The notes below the pieces were generated by a model that was not told where the DNA came from, did no database searches, and saw only the letters and a list, made by a program, of their open reading frames with translations. 64,000 nt of DNA from Klebsiella sp. RHBSTW-00484. Its GTDB lineage: Bacteria; Pseudomonadota; Gammaproteobacteria; Enterobacterales; Enterobacteriaceae. The position numbers and the translations under genes are program-made. How positions within the stretch are numbered: position 1 is the stretch's first letter; each line of letters starts with the position of its first letter. Below, piece by piece: positions 1-8,308 of this stretch. The stretch is taken from NCBI RefSeq assembly GCF_013705725.1, contig NZ_CP055481.1, positions 5,704,001 to 5,768,000 on the forward strand, read 5' to 3'.

Positions 1-683
1 CCGGCGGGCGTGACGGCATTCTGTGCCTGCAGAGCCGCCGTCACCTGCTGAAGATCGAGTCCCATTCCCGACAGTTTCAGTGGATCAAAAGCAATCACCA
101 CCTGTTGTTCGCTGTCACCCAGCGGCGTAACTTTCCCTGTTCCCGGAACAGCCAGCAGAGATGCCCGGATATCATCGACGGTATCGCGTAACTGCCGGGG
201 AGTGAAGCCGTCCGACGTGAAGCCATAAATTGTGCCGTATGTATCATCGAATTCATCATCCACGGCCGGGGTGGTGGTGCCGTCCGGCAGGGATGCCCGG
301 ATGTCGTCCATCTTTTTCCGCACGCTATACCAGATACCCGCAACCTCTGACGGCGGTGTGTCATCACGCAGGTTCACAAAAATCACCGACGAGCCCGGAC
401 GCGTGTAACTCTCGATATAATCCAGATGTGGGATTTCCTGGAGCTTCTTCTCCAGCGTGTCGGTGACGAAACTGACGGTATCTTTTACCGTTGCGCCCGG
501 CCACTGTGCCGACACCACGGCGGTCTTAATGGTAAACGCCGGATCTTCGCTGCGCGGCAGATTCAGAAAGCTCATGACGCCTGTCACCGTGATCATCAGC
601 ATCAGAAAAGCCACCAGTTGTCGGTGGGCCAGTGCCCAGGCAGAAAGATTAAAACCGACGGAAGCGTGCATAACATTTTTCAT
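1..683 (-). CDS. RND efflux pump inner-membrane subunit, N-terminal part (cut by window edge)
   Basis: About 227 N-terminal residues of an AcrB/MexF-type proton-driven drug exporter are visible; the rest lies left of the window. The protein opens with a short basic cytoplasmic segment, one long hydrophobic helix (about residues 22-42), then the first periplasmic porter region, including the family pattern around SEDPAF and QWPGAT. The start ATG overlaps the stop of the adaptor gene upstream (ATGA), so the two are translationally coupled. It forms an operon with the adaptor (680-1795) and is very probably controlled by the two-component system at 1897-3755. Substrate cannot be read from the sequence. 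The family is certain; the exact subgroup is not. Confidence 0.88.
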   Translation of the reverse strand, partial: MKNVMHASVGFNLSAWALAHRQLVAFLMLMITVTGVMSFLNLPRSEDPAFTIKTAVVSAQWPGATVKDTVSFVTDTLEKKLQEIPHLDYIESYTRPGSSVIFVNLRDDTPPSEVAGIWYSVRKKMDDIRASLPDGTTTPAVDDEFDDTYGTIYGFTSDGFTPRQLRDTVDDIRASLLAVPGTGKVTPLGDSEQQVVIAFDPLKLSGMGLDLQQVTAALQAQNAVTPA

Positions 684-1795
684 TTTTGGTCCTCCGTCAG
701 CACGTTTTCCCCGTCACGTAACTGACTGACCCCGGCAGTGACCACCTGTTCACCAGCTGTCAGCCCTTTTCGGATGAGCACCGAATCGGTCATATAGGCC
801 GCAATGTCAACGGGTGTCAGGCGCAGGCGATTTTTGTCGGTGTCCACCACGAACACTGCCGGCTTCTGTTCTTTCCTCGTCAGGGCAGATGCCGGTACCT
901 GAAACACATCACTGCCGCCCATTGGTAATGACCCGGTGACCGTCGCCCCCATAGCCATTACTGCGGGTGCATTCTCAAGGTCATAGCGTACCCGCCAGGT
1001 CCGGGTCTGTGTATCTGCCTGCGGGCTGATGTCACGCAGCGTTCCGGTTACCGACACCGACGGGTTATCCGCCATACGCAGGGTGAGTGTCTGCTGCTGT
1101 TTCAGGGTGTCAGCCAGAGCCCCCGGTACGCTGAAGACCGCATCACGGGCCCCTGACTGCGCCACCCGCAGGATTTCCTGTCCGGTGGTCACTACCTGTC
1201 CCGGACCGGCGCTGACGGTGGTGACCACCCCGGTAACCGGTGAGACCAGTCGCGCATACCCCAGACGGTCCGTTGCACTGCTCAGGTCGGCCTGAGCGCT
1301 CTGCAGTTTTGCTGTTGCCGTGTCGCGGTTTGTGCGGGCCTCGTCAAGCTGAACCCGGGCAACCGCACCCTGCGGGGCAAGCAGCGTCATGCGTCGCAGG
1401 TTTATCTCAGCAAGCCTGACGCTTGCCCCGGCTTCCTGTACTACCGCCTGAGCACTGCGGTACTGATTACACAAATCGGTATCATCCAGTTCAGCCAGTA
1501 CCTGCCCGGCAACCACTGACTGCCCCACATCCGTGAGTCGTTTCACCATCCGGCCATCGGTACGGAAGCCGATAATCGTCTCTTCATGGGGCAATATTTC
1601 ACCGGTCATAAGCGTCTGCCCACCATGATTGCCGGCAGATACCTCCGTGGTCATCACCGGTCTTGGTGGGACATGGCGGGATACCGGCTCATTATCACAG
1701 CCGGTCAGTTGCAGGGCGAGGGCGAAAACCAGGGCTGAGCCCCGTCGCCAGAAAGGCAAAGATGCTATCAGGGGGATGAATGAATATGATGGCAT
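680..1795 (-). CDS. RND efflux periplasmic adaptor lipoprotein (membrane fusion protein)
   Basis: A 371-residue AcrA-family adaptor that would link the inner-membrane pump to an outer-membrane channel. It has an N-terminal signal with a lipobox (LTGC), so it should be a lipoprotein, followed by a barrel-sandwich half, a coiled-coil hairpin rich in Ala/Gln/Glu, the second lipoyl half (RLVSPVTGVV) and a beta-barrel. I chose the start at 1795 because GGAGG lies five bases upstream; an ATG nine codons earlier (1822) is possible. Its stop overlaps the pump start. A CTTGAC/CTTGAT direct repeat lies upstream at 1862-1878. No outer-membrane channel gene is visible next to it, so it may use another cell channel or one left of the window. 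Confidence 0.85.
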   Translation of the reverse strand: MPSYSFIPLIASLPFWRRGSALVFALALQLTGCDNEPVSRHVPPRPVMTTEVSAGNHGGQTLMTGEILPHEETIIGFRTDGRMVKRLTDVGQSVVAGQVLAELDDTDLCNQYRSAQAVVQEAGASVRLAEINLRRMTLLAPQGAVARVQLDEARTNRDTATAKLQSAQADLSSATDRLGYARLVSPVTGVVTTVSAGPGQVVTTGQEILRVAQSGARDAVFSVPGALADTLKQQQTLTLRMADNPSVSVTGTLRDISPQADTQTRTWRVRYDLENAPAVMAMGATVTGSLPMGGSDVFQVPASALTRKEQKPAVFVVDTDKNRLRLTPVDIAAYMTDSVLIRKGLTAGEQVVTAGVSQLRDGENVLTEDQK

Positions 1796-1822
1796 GGCAG
1801 CCTCCGGAAAAAATGCTGCCAT
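1794..1822 (-). promoter_or_regulatory. Inverted repeat enclosing the adaptor gene's ribosome-binding site
   Basis: ATGGCAGC and its exact complement GCTGCCAT flank a 13-base loop that holds the GGAGG ribosome-binding site of the adaptor gene. Each arm contains an ATG in the adaptor frame. The hairpin could modulate translation, but this is inference from the sequence only. Confidence 0.4.
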
Positions 1823-1861
1823 GAGTAAACCGCAGGTGTGTCCAGATACGTTCGACGAACC

Positions 1862-1878
1862 ATCAAGATTTGGTCAAG
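1862..1878 (-). promoter_or_regulatory. Probable response-regulator operator upstream of the efflux operon
   Basis: On the minus strand CTTGAC and CTTGATGGTT start exactly 11 bases apart, 40-55 bases upstream of the first possible adaptor start. The ten bases CTTGATGGTT recur perfectly in the regulator-mipA intergenic region (3765-3786). OmpR-type regulators bind tandem half-sites spaced by about one helix turn, which fits. Confidence 0.6.
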
Positions 1879-1896
1879 AAAAGTGAAAAAGAAAAC

Positions 1897-3063
1897 TCAT
1901 ACGGGCAGTTTCACCTGAAACAGGAGTCCGTTCCCCTCTTGCGGGATACTGGCGGTCAGCGTTCCGCCGTGAGACTCACAAATGGCTCTGGCAATCGACA
2001 GACCCAGTCCACTGCCTCCTGAATGACGGGAACGGGAAACATCAGAACGGGTAAACCGGTCAAACATCACCGGCAGAAAATCCGGTTCGACGCCCGCGCC
2101 GTAATCCCGGAAGGAGAACGTCCAGTAGCCTGACTGAACGTACCCCTGTATCGTTTGCTTCCCGCCTTCCGTCGCGTAACGCAGAGCGTTCTCCATTAAA
2201 ATGGTAAAGACCTGTCCGATTCGCAGCGGGTCCGCACAACATTCTCCCGGAGGGATATCCGTGTCGTAACCGAAATGCCCGGCGGTAGCCTGTGGCCGTA
2301 GCCAGGCAATCTTTTCCTGCAGTAATCCGGCGGGTGAGAAGCGTTGTTTATTCAGCGTGAGTTGCCCTGCATCAGCCAGTGAGAGCAGGTGCAAATCATC
2401 AATCAGACGGCTGAGGCTCTGCAGCTGGTTCATCACCATATTCATCTGCGCCTTATCAGGCGGGAATACGCCGTCCATCATTCCCTGCAGACGGCCCACC
2501 GCGGCCGTCAGTGGAGAGCGCAGTTCATGCGCGGCCGCAACATGAGATGCCCGTAATTCCCGGTCATAACGTTCAAGTCTTTCGGCCATGGTATTGAAGT
2601 TCTGCGTAAACAACATCAATTCAGAGGGCGCACTTGCATCCAGTTTTGAGCGAGTGGTAAAACGCCCCTGCGCTATCGCTGCGGAGGCCCGCGTCAGCAG
2701 ACCGAACTGCCGGGCGAGAGGTCGGGCGGCCAGCAAACCGAGCATAATTATCAGCGGCGTCACAAACAGGACCAGCCCTCCCAGCGTCAGCCAGTCTGTT
2801 GACGCAATGGACGGGTCTGAGAACTGCAGTCCGTACCAGTCATCAATAATTTCATGGTAACGGATGCGGTTAAGATCGGGATTTTCCCGCAGATGCAGAA
2901 ATTCCTGTCGTACCGGCTCCGGCATCCGATTCTGTACCCAGGCATCCAGCAGGGCAAAACGCAGCCACATGCACAGGGCGATAAGCACGACACTGCCGGC
3001 CGCCAGCGACAACACCCTGACGCAAATCCAGCGCCATAATGAACGGGACTCTCTTTTATTCAT
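1897..3063 (-). CDS. Sensor histidine kinase, BaeS/AdeS-like
   Basis: A 388-residue membrane sensor kinase, partner of the regulator at 3060-3755, whose stop codon it overlaps (ATGA). Two transmembrane helices (about 17-38 and 92-113) bracket a periplasmic loop of about 50 residues. A HAMP linker follows, then the dimerisation/phosphoacceptor helix with AHELRSP (phosphorylated His about 179), and a catalytic ATPase domain with N box (ENALRY), G1 (DYGAGV) and G2 (SGLGLSIA). It is transcribed toward the efflux genes, so it probably senses a pump substrate or envelope stress. The inducing signal is unknown. Similar kinases control AdeABC- and Smr-type pumps; I do not assign a symbol. Confidence 0.88.
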   Translation of the reverse strand: MNKRESRSLWRWICVRVLSLAAGSVVLIALCMWLRFALLDAWVQNRMPEPVRQEFLHLRENPDLNRIRYHEIIDDWYGLQFSDPSIASTDWLTLGGLVLFVTPLIIMLGLLAARPLARQFGLLTRASAAIAQGRFTTRSKLDASAPSELMLFTQNFNTMAERLERYDRELRASHVAAAHELRSPLTAAVGRLQGMMDGVFPPDKAQMNMVMNQLQSLSRLIDDLHLLSLADAGQLTLNKQRFSPAGLLQEKIAWLRPQATAGHFGYDTDIPPGECCADPLRIGQVFTILMENALRYATEGGKQTIQGYVQSGYWTFSFRDYGAGVEPDFLPVMFDRFTRSDVSRSRHSGGSGLGLSIARAICESHGGTLTASIPQEGNGLLFQVKLPV

Positions 3064-3755
3064 GGCTGCAAATACCGGTAACCGACCCCTCTCACGCTGG
3101 TCAGCACACCGCTGACCCCCGCTTTTTCCAGTTTGCGGCGCAGGTTATAGATGTGTGTATCAACCACCCTCTCCAGGGCATCACTCTCCGGCAGACAGTG
3201 TTCAAGCAGGGTCTGACGGGAACAGACGCTCCGGGGGCGGGTCATCATCATGTCCAGCAGTGAAAACTCGGTGGGGGTCAGCTCAAGGTGCACCCGGTTT
3301 TCATCGTGAATAATAGCGACTGACATGGTGTCCCGGTTGAGTTCAACGGCCCCCACCCGGCGATAATTTTCAGCGTCAGTATGCGCTGCCGCCCCACGCC
3401 GTAACACCGCCTGCACCCGGGCCACGACCTCACCCGGATGATAAGGTTTGACGACATAATCATCCGCACCGAAGCGTAAGGCCCCGATACGGTCCGGAGC
3501 CTCGCCCATTGCGGTGACCATTATCACGGGAACATCGGATTCGCGGCGCAGCCGGCTGAGTATTTCTGTTCCGGTCATACCCGGCAGCATGATATCAAGC
3601 AGAATAAGTGCAGGATGCTGGGTAAGGGCGGCTTCAAGTCCTGCTTTTCCATCATGGGCCAGTATGACCCCGAAGTTTTCACGGCGAAGATAGGCTTCGA
3701 GAACATTCGCCGCATCCCGGTCGTCCTCGATAATCAGAATACGTTTTGTGTTCAT
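3060..3755 (-). CDS. OmpR-family response regulator
   Basis: A 231-residue DNA-binding regulator. The receiver domain (1-120) has the acidic pair at 11-12, phosphoacceptor Asp54 in LLDIMLPGM, Thr81 and Lys103. A winged-helix DNA-binding domain fills about 135-230 with the usual LTPTEFSLL and VRGVGYRY signatures. Its first gene position in the RR-kinase-adaptor-pump order, and phased repeats in front of both mipA and the pump operon, suggest it activates both. An AAGG ribosome-binding site precedes the start. Confidence 0.92.
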   Translation of the reverse strand: MNTKRILIIEDDRDAANVLEAYLRRENFGVILAHDGKAGLEAALTQHPALILLDIMLPGMTGTEILSRLRRESDVPVIMVTAMGEAPDRIGALRFGADDYVVKPYHPGEVVARVQAVLRRGAAAHTDAENYRRVGAVELNRDTMSVAIIHDENRVHLELTPTEFSLLDMMMTRPRSVCSRQTLLEHCLPESDALERVVDTHIYNLRRKLEKAGVSGVLTSVRGVGYRYLQP

Positions 3756-3764
3756 TCATTCTGC

Positions 3765-3803
3765 CTTGATGGTTTCTTGATGGTTTCCACGCTGAGTCTT
3801 GAT
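3765..3803 (+). promoter_or_regulatory. Phased CTTGAT repeats between the regulator and mipA
   Basis: CTTGATGGTTT occurs twice back to back (3765-3775, 3776-3786), and a third CTTGAT begins at 3798, 22 bases after the second, keeping the 11-base phase. On this strand the repeats point toward mipA, in the same relative orientation as the copies upstream of the efflux operon. This is the layout of an OmpR-family operator. Confidence 0.65.
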
Positions 3804-3881
3804 AAAGCATCGTCATAATCCACTGCGGTTTGCCGGGCGGTTACAGCTTACCGTAATGCATAAACATAAAACGAGGGATAT

Positions 3882-4667
3882 ATGATGGCAACGTGTTCGT
3901 CTGTAACAGGGTGTACTATGATCCTGCTGGCAGCGACCTGCGGGTCCGCTATTGCCGACAGCGGCAATCAGGATGGAGTGACGGTGGGGATAATAGGAGA
4001 AAACGCCCCCCGCTACAGTGGCGCGGATAAGCAGCACTGGACAGTGATGCCTTCCCTGCAGGCCCGTAAAGGCGCGTTTTTCTTCGGCTCAACAAAAGGT
4101 ATCGGTTATGACCTGCAGACGGATAATGGGCTCTATTTTGAAAATGCGTTCGGATACAGTTTTGGCCGTGCCGATCAAAATTCATCGTGGCGCGATGGTT
4201 CTGACAAACTGAAAGGAATGGGAAACATCCGTGGTGCACTGAACACGCAGGTTGCTGTTGGCTGGCAGGTGAACAGCTGGTTTACCCCGGAAATCCGTGC
4301 AACTCTGCCGCTGACGGATTCACAGGGGGTACAGTACCAGGCCTCGCTGACGCTCGTGCCCTGGCAGAACGACACAGATACGGTTGCCTTGCAGGGCGCG
4401 GCACTTTTTGGTGATGCCCGGTACATTAATACCTGGTACGGCGTTAATGCTGCCCAGAGCCGCACAACCGGTTTTCGGGAATACAACCGTAGCGCAGGAT
4501 TTTACGCTACGCAGACCACCCTGAGCTGGCAGCATCAGTTTAATGAACACTGGGGCACCCTACTGGGCGCTTCATATGCCTGGCTTGCGGATAAAACCAG
4601 TGACAGTCCTGTTGTGTCAGCGCGAGACAATATCAGCGGTTTTGCTGGTATCAACTGGACATTCTGA
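3882..4667 (+). CDS. MipA/OmpV-family outer-membrane protein
   Basis: A 261-residue exported beta-barrel protein. The N-terminus is a signal peptide ending near GSAIA. The body has the alternating aromatic strands of the MltA-interacting/OmpV family, with conserved patches YSGADKQ, and the chain ends in NWTF, an outer-membrane insertion signal (terminal Phe). A GAGGG ribosome-binding site precedes the double ATG; the first is taken as the start. It is divergent from the two-component operon and shares its repeat operator. Members of this family are often induced with RND pumps and polymyxin-type responses, but its exact role here is unknown. Confidence 0.85.
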   Translation: MMATCSSVTGCTMILLAATCGSAIADSGNQDGVTVGIIGENAPRYSGADKQHWTVMPSLQARKGAFFFGSTKGIGYDLQTDNGLYFENAFGYSFGRADQNSSWRDGSDKLKGMGNIRGALNTQVAVGWQVNSWFTPEIRATLPLTDSQGVQYQASLTLVPWQNDTDTVALQGAALFGDARYINTWYGVNAAQSRTTGFREYNRSAGFYATQTTLSWQHQFNEHWGTLLGASYAWLADKTSDSPVVSARDNISGFAGINWTF

Positions 4668-4770
4668 CGCGCCTGGAACTGGCAGAGTCTCCGAAAAGTG
4701 GACTATCAGAAACATATATTTGAATGTTGATATCAGATGATGTTTTGCGAGTCATCTATTGGCTTGGAAA

Positions 4771-4854
4771 TGGCCTCAAGCCCTGAGTGATATATCACCG
4801 GAAGATTACGAGCAGGAACATGTACTATTACACTTTCAGTGGGGTGGATTATAA
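4771..4854 (+). pseudogene. Possible IS3-family OrfB C-terminal remnant
   Basis: A 28-codon tail reads LSDISPEDYEQE before a stop, resembling the end of IS3-family transposases (the ...LSPxxYE... region). No upstream reading frame continues. From 4668 to 5245 I see no other coding signal; this stretch appears to be decayed insertion-sequence DNA. Confidence 0.3.
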
Positions 4855-5481
4855 GCGCAGGATAATAGCATATGAGGACAGCATTAAAATTCATTACCTT
4901 TCCAAATCCTTTATCTATATTCTCGGTAGTATAAAACCATGTATAGCGAAAGAAAACCTTAGCATATTAAATAAGACTGCACGGACTATATTCCCGCCGT
5001 GGTTCTTCTGCCCCCATAAACAATGACCACGAAAATATCAGAAAAACCACGACATCACATGTTGAATGGGCCGAATCCCTGCGTGACCAGAATTGACGAG
5101 TGAAGACTTGAAAAGTTTGACATAAATTGAATATCGTCATCCCATAATAGTATGGATATAGTACGCACTGCCAGCTAATTTGTTCCGTCCGTTGAGTCTC
5201 TAACTGACTATTATTTTAAGACTGATATATCAGTCTCTTTGATTTTTAGATGGCAATAATATTTTCTGACATTACTTCATTGAGTACTTTTACCACCATA
5301 CTGGCATCAAGATTCTTGACCGACACATAGACCTTTATATGAGCCTCCACGCTATCGAGAATTATATCGAGCGTACGGTCAAGCTCTTCTGGACAGTAGT
5401 TCATCACGCTGTCGAACACGCTATTGTACGATGCCCTGACAATCCCATTACATACCGTAAGGAATAAGGCGATATTTCTCA

Positions 5482-5858
5482 TTCAGAACTGAATCACATG
5501 CGGCAGCAGGAGGATGAAAATCAGCGACTGAAGAAACAGGTGGCTGGCCTGAGTGTGGACAAGGAGATGCTTCAGGAGATGCTGAAGCAAAAGTTCTAAG
5601 GCCGGCACAGAAATACCAGTCGGTGCATTCTCCGCAGGAAGCATATCGTATCAATGCCCACCGGGGACGCGGGTTACTAATGCAAAGCAGAGCTGTTTAA
5701 CCGCCGCTATCGGACATAAATACTGGATTTTAATCTATTTAGAACTCAGAATGAGGTACGGGAGAATTACATTATGCTGGCTGAGGTAATACAATAACGA
5801 GCGGCCTCATGAATCTCTGAATAACCTGATACAGGAAGAGGTATCGGCTGATGACTGA
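5482..5858 (+). pseudogene. Decayed IS3-family insertion sequence (OrfA and OrfB fragments)
   Basis: 5485-5599 encodes the end of an OrfA with the leucine-zipper-like ENQRLKKQVAGLSVDKEMLQ stretch and a stop. 5790-5858 encodes an OrfB tail beginning YNNERPHESLNNL, the region just after the last catalytic Glu of DDE transposases. Everything between is deleted or scrambled, so the element cannot move. It separates the first efflux cluster from golB. From 5859 to 6242 the DNA is AT-rich and I see no gene. Confidence 0.7.
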
Positions 5859-6242
5859 AAACCCGGAGCTATCAAGAAGTGCATGGAACAAAAATGGCAT
5901 GCTTAAACTTACAGCGTTTGGTTTACGTATACTTCGCTCTTCTTACTTTTTATGATGATAAATTTGGCATACCACCCTGTTCTTAATATATTTAAAAAAA
6001 ACCAAATACCCCCTCCACAAATACTTGACGTCACATGATACATTAATGAGGCCTTAAAAGAAAAAACCGATGATTTAGTAAATCACACATAAATATTGAA
6101 CACAATACATTTAACATAGAGAAAAAATTAGTGAGTTAAGTAATAGACATATTAAATCAAAACTACAACTCAAGACATCTAAACACCCCACCATGGTGCA
6201 TAATAATAACAGAAATACTTCTAACCGTAAGGATACATGATA

Positions 6243-6278
6243 AAAAATGGTTACCACAGCGGGGAGGTAACCATTTTT
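6243..6278 (-). terminator. Rho-independent terminator after golB
   Basis: A perfect 13-base stem (AAAAATGGTTACC / GGTAACCATTTTT) lies six bases past the golB stop and ends in a T run on the minus strand. The A run at the other side would let it work in both directions. Confidence 0.85.
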
Positions 6279-6284
6279 AGTTAA

Positions 6285-6476
6285 CTACTCTCTCGGAGGA
6301 AAACCTGCCTCACGTAAAGCATTAGCAACTTGTTCAGTAGATAAAGAAGTTTTCACTTCGATCTTACGAGTCGGTGGATCAGTTATGATACTTGCTTCAG
6401 GATCAATATTTTGAATCACTTTAGTCACTGTCCGGGCACATCCGCCGCATGTCATATTTTCTAGATGTAATTGCAT
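6285..6476 (-). CDS. golB: Small gold/copper-binding chaperone, GolB-like
   Basis: A 63-residue soluble heavy-metal-associated domain protein with the metal motif MTCGGCA (Cys10, Cys13). The CGGC rather than CxxC-variable loop, the C-terminal AGFPPRE and the overall sequence match Salmonella GolB, a gold-selective cytoplasmic chaperone. The gesABC pump genes, members of the same Salmonella regulon, lie immediately upstream on the same strand. It has its own MerR-type promoter (6508-6538) and terminator. Unlike Salmonella, the regulator golS and ATPase golT are not next to it. Confidence 0.8.
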   Translation of the reverse strand: MQLHLENMTCGGCARTVTKVIQNIDPEASIITDPPTRKIEVKTSLSTEQVANALREAGFPPRE

Positions 6477-6507
6477 ATATATATCCTATTTAGTTGTAGT
6501 AACTTCA

Positions 6508-6538
6508 ATGATAGAACTTGCCACCGTTGTAAGGTCAA
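6508..6538 (-). promoter_or_regulatory. MerR-family-type promoter of golB
   Basis: On the minus strand a -35 TTGACC and a -10 TATCAT are separated by 19 bases, the overlong spacer typical of MerR/CueR/GolS-controlled promoters. The spacer carries an imperfect dyad, ACCTTAC...GCAAGTT. The start codon of golB is about 30 bases downstream. From 6539 to 6821 I see no other gene. Confidence 0.65.
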
Positions 6539-6821
6539 GCCCTATCGCCAAAAATTTTCGTGCTTATATTCTCTGACTAAGCGTTTCACCTGAGGTGGGG
6601 ATATATACTGCCCCAAAGTATTTCAAGTAAACCGTTCAGTTGTGCTTTCTGCCGGCTGTCGGGCAACAAGACGAAGACGTAGCAGTCCTCGCAGTAAAAG
6701 AAGTGGTTGCCGCGCCGTAACCCCTTATCCCTACGACAATGCAATACGCGGGCGGTTTTATCCCTCCACCCACGTATTGCCGACCTTATCGCCAGACAGT
6801 GGCGTTAACCTGCCCGGAGAG

Positions 6822-8291
6822 TTATGGCTTAGCCGGAGAGCTTTCTGTCCATCCGCCCCCTAGCGCTTTATACAAATTGACCAAATTGCTCATTCGCGCC
6901 AGTCGGGTTTGAACCAGAGTTTGTTGCGCACTGAACAGAGCTCGTTGTGCGTCAAGCTCCGCCAGATTATCGTCAATACCGGCCCGGAAGCGCTGTGAGG
7001 CCAATTCATAGTTAGCCTGGCTGGCCTGCACCAACAATTGTTCTGAACGGAATTGATCATCCAGGGTTTGTCTGCCCGCCAGGCCATCAGCCACCTCGCG
7101 GAAAGCAACTTGAATCGCCTTCTCGTAATTCGCAATTTCGATGCGCTTTTGTACCTGGGCCAGGTCCAGATTGGCGCGCAGCGCGCCCCCCCGGAAAATA
7201 GGCAACGAGATTTGCGGAACAAAACTCCAGGCCGCTGACCCCGGATCGAACAACCCGTCCAGACTCGAACTGGCCGTACCAGCCGATCCTGTCAAACTGA
7301 TTGCCGGGAAGAATGCCGCGCGAGCGGCCCCGATATTGGCATTAGCTGCACGCAGTTGCTGCTCTGCCGCACGGACATCCGGACGACGCACCATCAATTC
7401 GGCCGGCAAGCCCGCCGGCAACGCTGAAGGGATGATGTCATCGGGCAAGGTATTCGCTTTATCCAGGCTGGCCGAGAGTTCGGCCGTCAATGGCTGCCCT
7501 AAAAGCAGAACCAGTGCATTGCGATCCTGCGCCGCCACCCTCGTATAAGCCGCCTGACTGACTTCCGCAGTACGCAACGCAATATCTGCACGCCGCAAAT
7601 CGATTTGCGTTGCATTACCCGCATCAAACAGCGCCTGGGTCAATGCGTAAGTCCTCTTTTGCGTGGTCAGCGTATCGTGAGCCAGTTGCAGCAACTCCTG
7701 ATCCGCACGCAACGTCAGATAAGCGTTTGTCACCTCAGCGAGCAGGCTCAGCCTTGCCGCAATCCGTGTTTCATCCAACGCCAGGTAAGTTGCCAGCGCC
7801 CGATCGCTGAGGCTACGAACCCGTCCCCACAAATCCAGTTCCCAGGCTGACACTGCACCATTAACGTCATAACTCCGCGTTATCTGAGTTGAACCACTCG
7901 GGCTGACATCTGCGGGCAGACGCTGCATAGCAGAGCCCGCATCCACATTCAGTGTTGGCAACATATCGGCACGACGGATCCGGTACTGGGCCCGCGCGGC
8001 CTCAACATCCAGCACCGACTTGCGCAGATCGCGGTTGTTTGCCAACGCGACCTCAAGTAATTGCTGCAACAACGGATCACGATAAAAATCGTGCCAACCG
8101 ATATCAGCCACGGCAGTCTGAACCCGTGAAACCGTGCCCTGAGCATAAGCCGCTCCCGAAGGATAGCTCGAGCTCGTTGGTGCAGAAGGCCGTTCGTAGT
8201 CCGGCGCCATAGTACAACCGGCCAATACCACCGCCATCACCAGCACCTGGAGTTTATTAATACGATGGTTCATTTCATACTCTGCTTTCAT
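6822..8291 (-). CDS. gesC: Outer-membrane efflux channel lipoprotein, GesC-like
   Basis: A roughly 489-residue TolC/NodT-family channel. It has a lipoprotein signal (LAGC lipobox, then TMAPDYERP, the classic NodT start) and two internally repeated outer-membrane efflux domains with long helices (for example RRPDVRAAEQQLRAANANIG). It would form the exit duct for GesAB. The furthest ATG (8312) overlaps the gesB stop as ATGA; I prefer 8291 because GGAG precedes it, and a third ATG at 8270-8272 is also possible. It closes the gesA-gesB-gesC operon. Confidence 0.83.
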   Translation of the reverse strand: MKAEYEMNHRINKLQVLVMAVVLAGCTMAPDYERPSAPTSSSYPSGAAYAQGTVSRVQTAVADIGWHDFYRDPLLQQLLEVALANNRDLRKSVLDVEAARAQYRIRRADMLPTLNVDAGSAMQRLPADVSPSGSTQITRSYDVNGAVSAWELDLWGRVRSLSDRALATYLALDETRIAARLSLLAEVTNAYLTLRADQELLQLAHDTLTTQKRTYALTQALFDAGNATQIDLRRADIALRTAEVSQAAYTRVAAQDRNALVLLLGQPLTAELSASLDKANTLPDDIIPSALPAGLPAELMVRRPDVRAAEQQLRAANANIGAARAAFFPAISLTGSAGTASSSLDGLFDPGSAAWSFVPQISLPIFRGGALRANLDLAQVQKRIEIANYEKAIQVAFREVADGLAGRQTLDDQFRSEQLLVQASQANYELASQRFRAGIDDNLAELDAQRALFSAQQTLVQTRLARMSNLVNLYKALGGGWTESSPAKP

Positions 8292-8308
8292 TATTCTCGC
8301 TCCGCCCG

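Noticed and set aside
4787..5026. 79-codon open frame after mipA
   Set aside because: No ribosome-binding site, AT-rich composition and overlap with IS3-type debris; no recognisable motif.
5246..5482. 78-codon minus-strand frame that could be a small protein
   Set aside because: No ribosome-binding site before the ATG, and it abuts an IS3 remnant; I found no family resemblance. It remains possible but unsupported.
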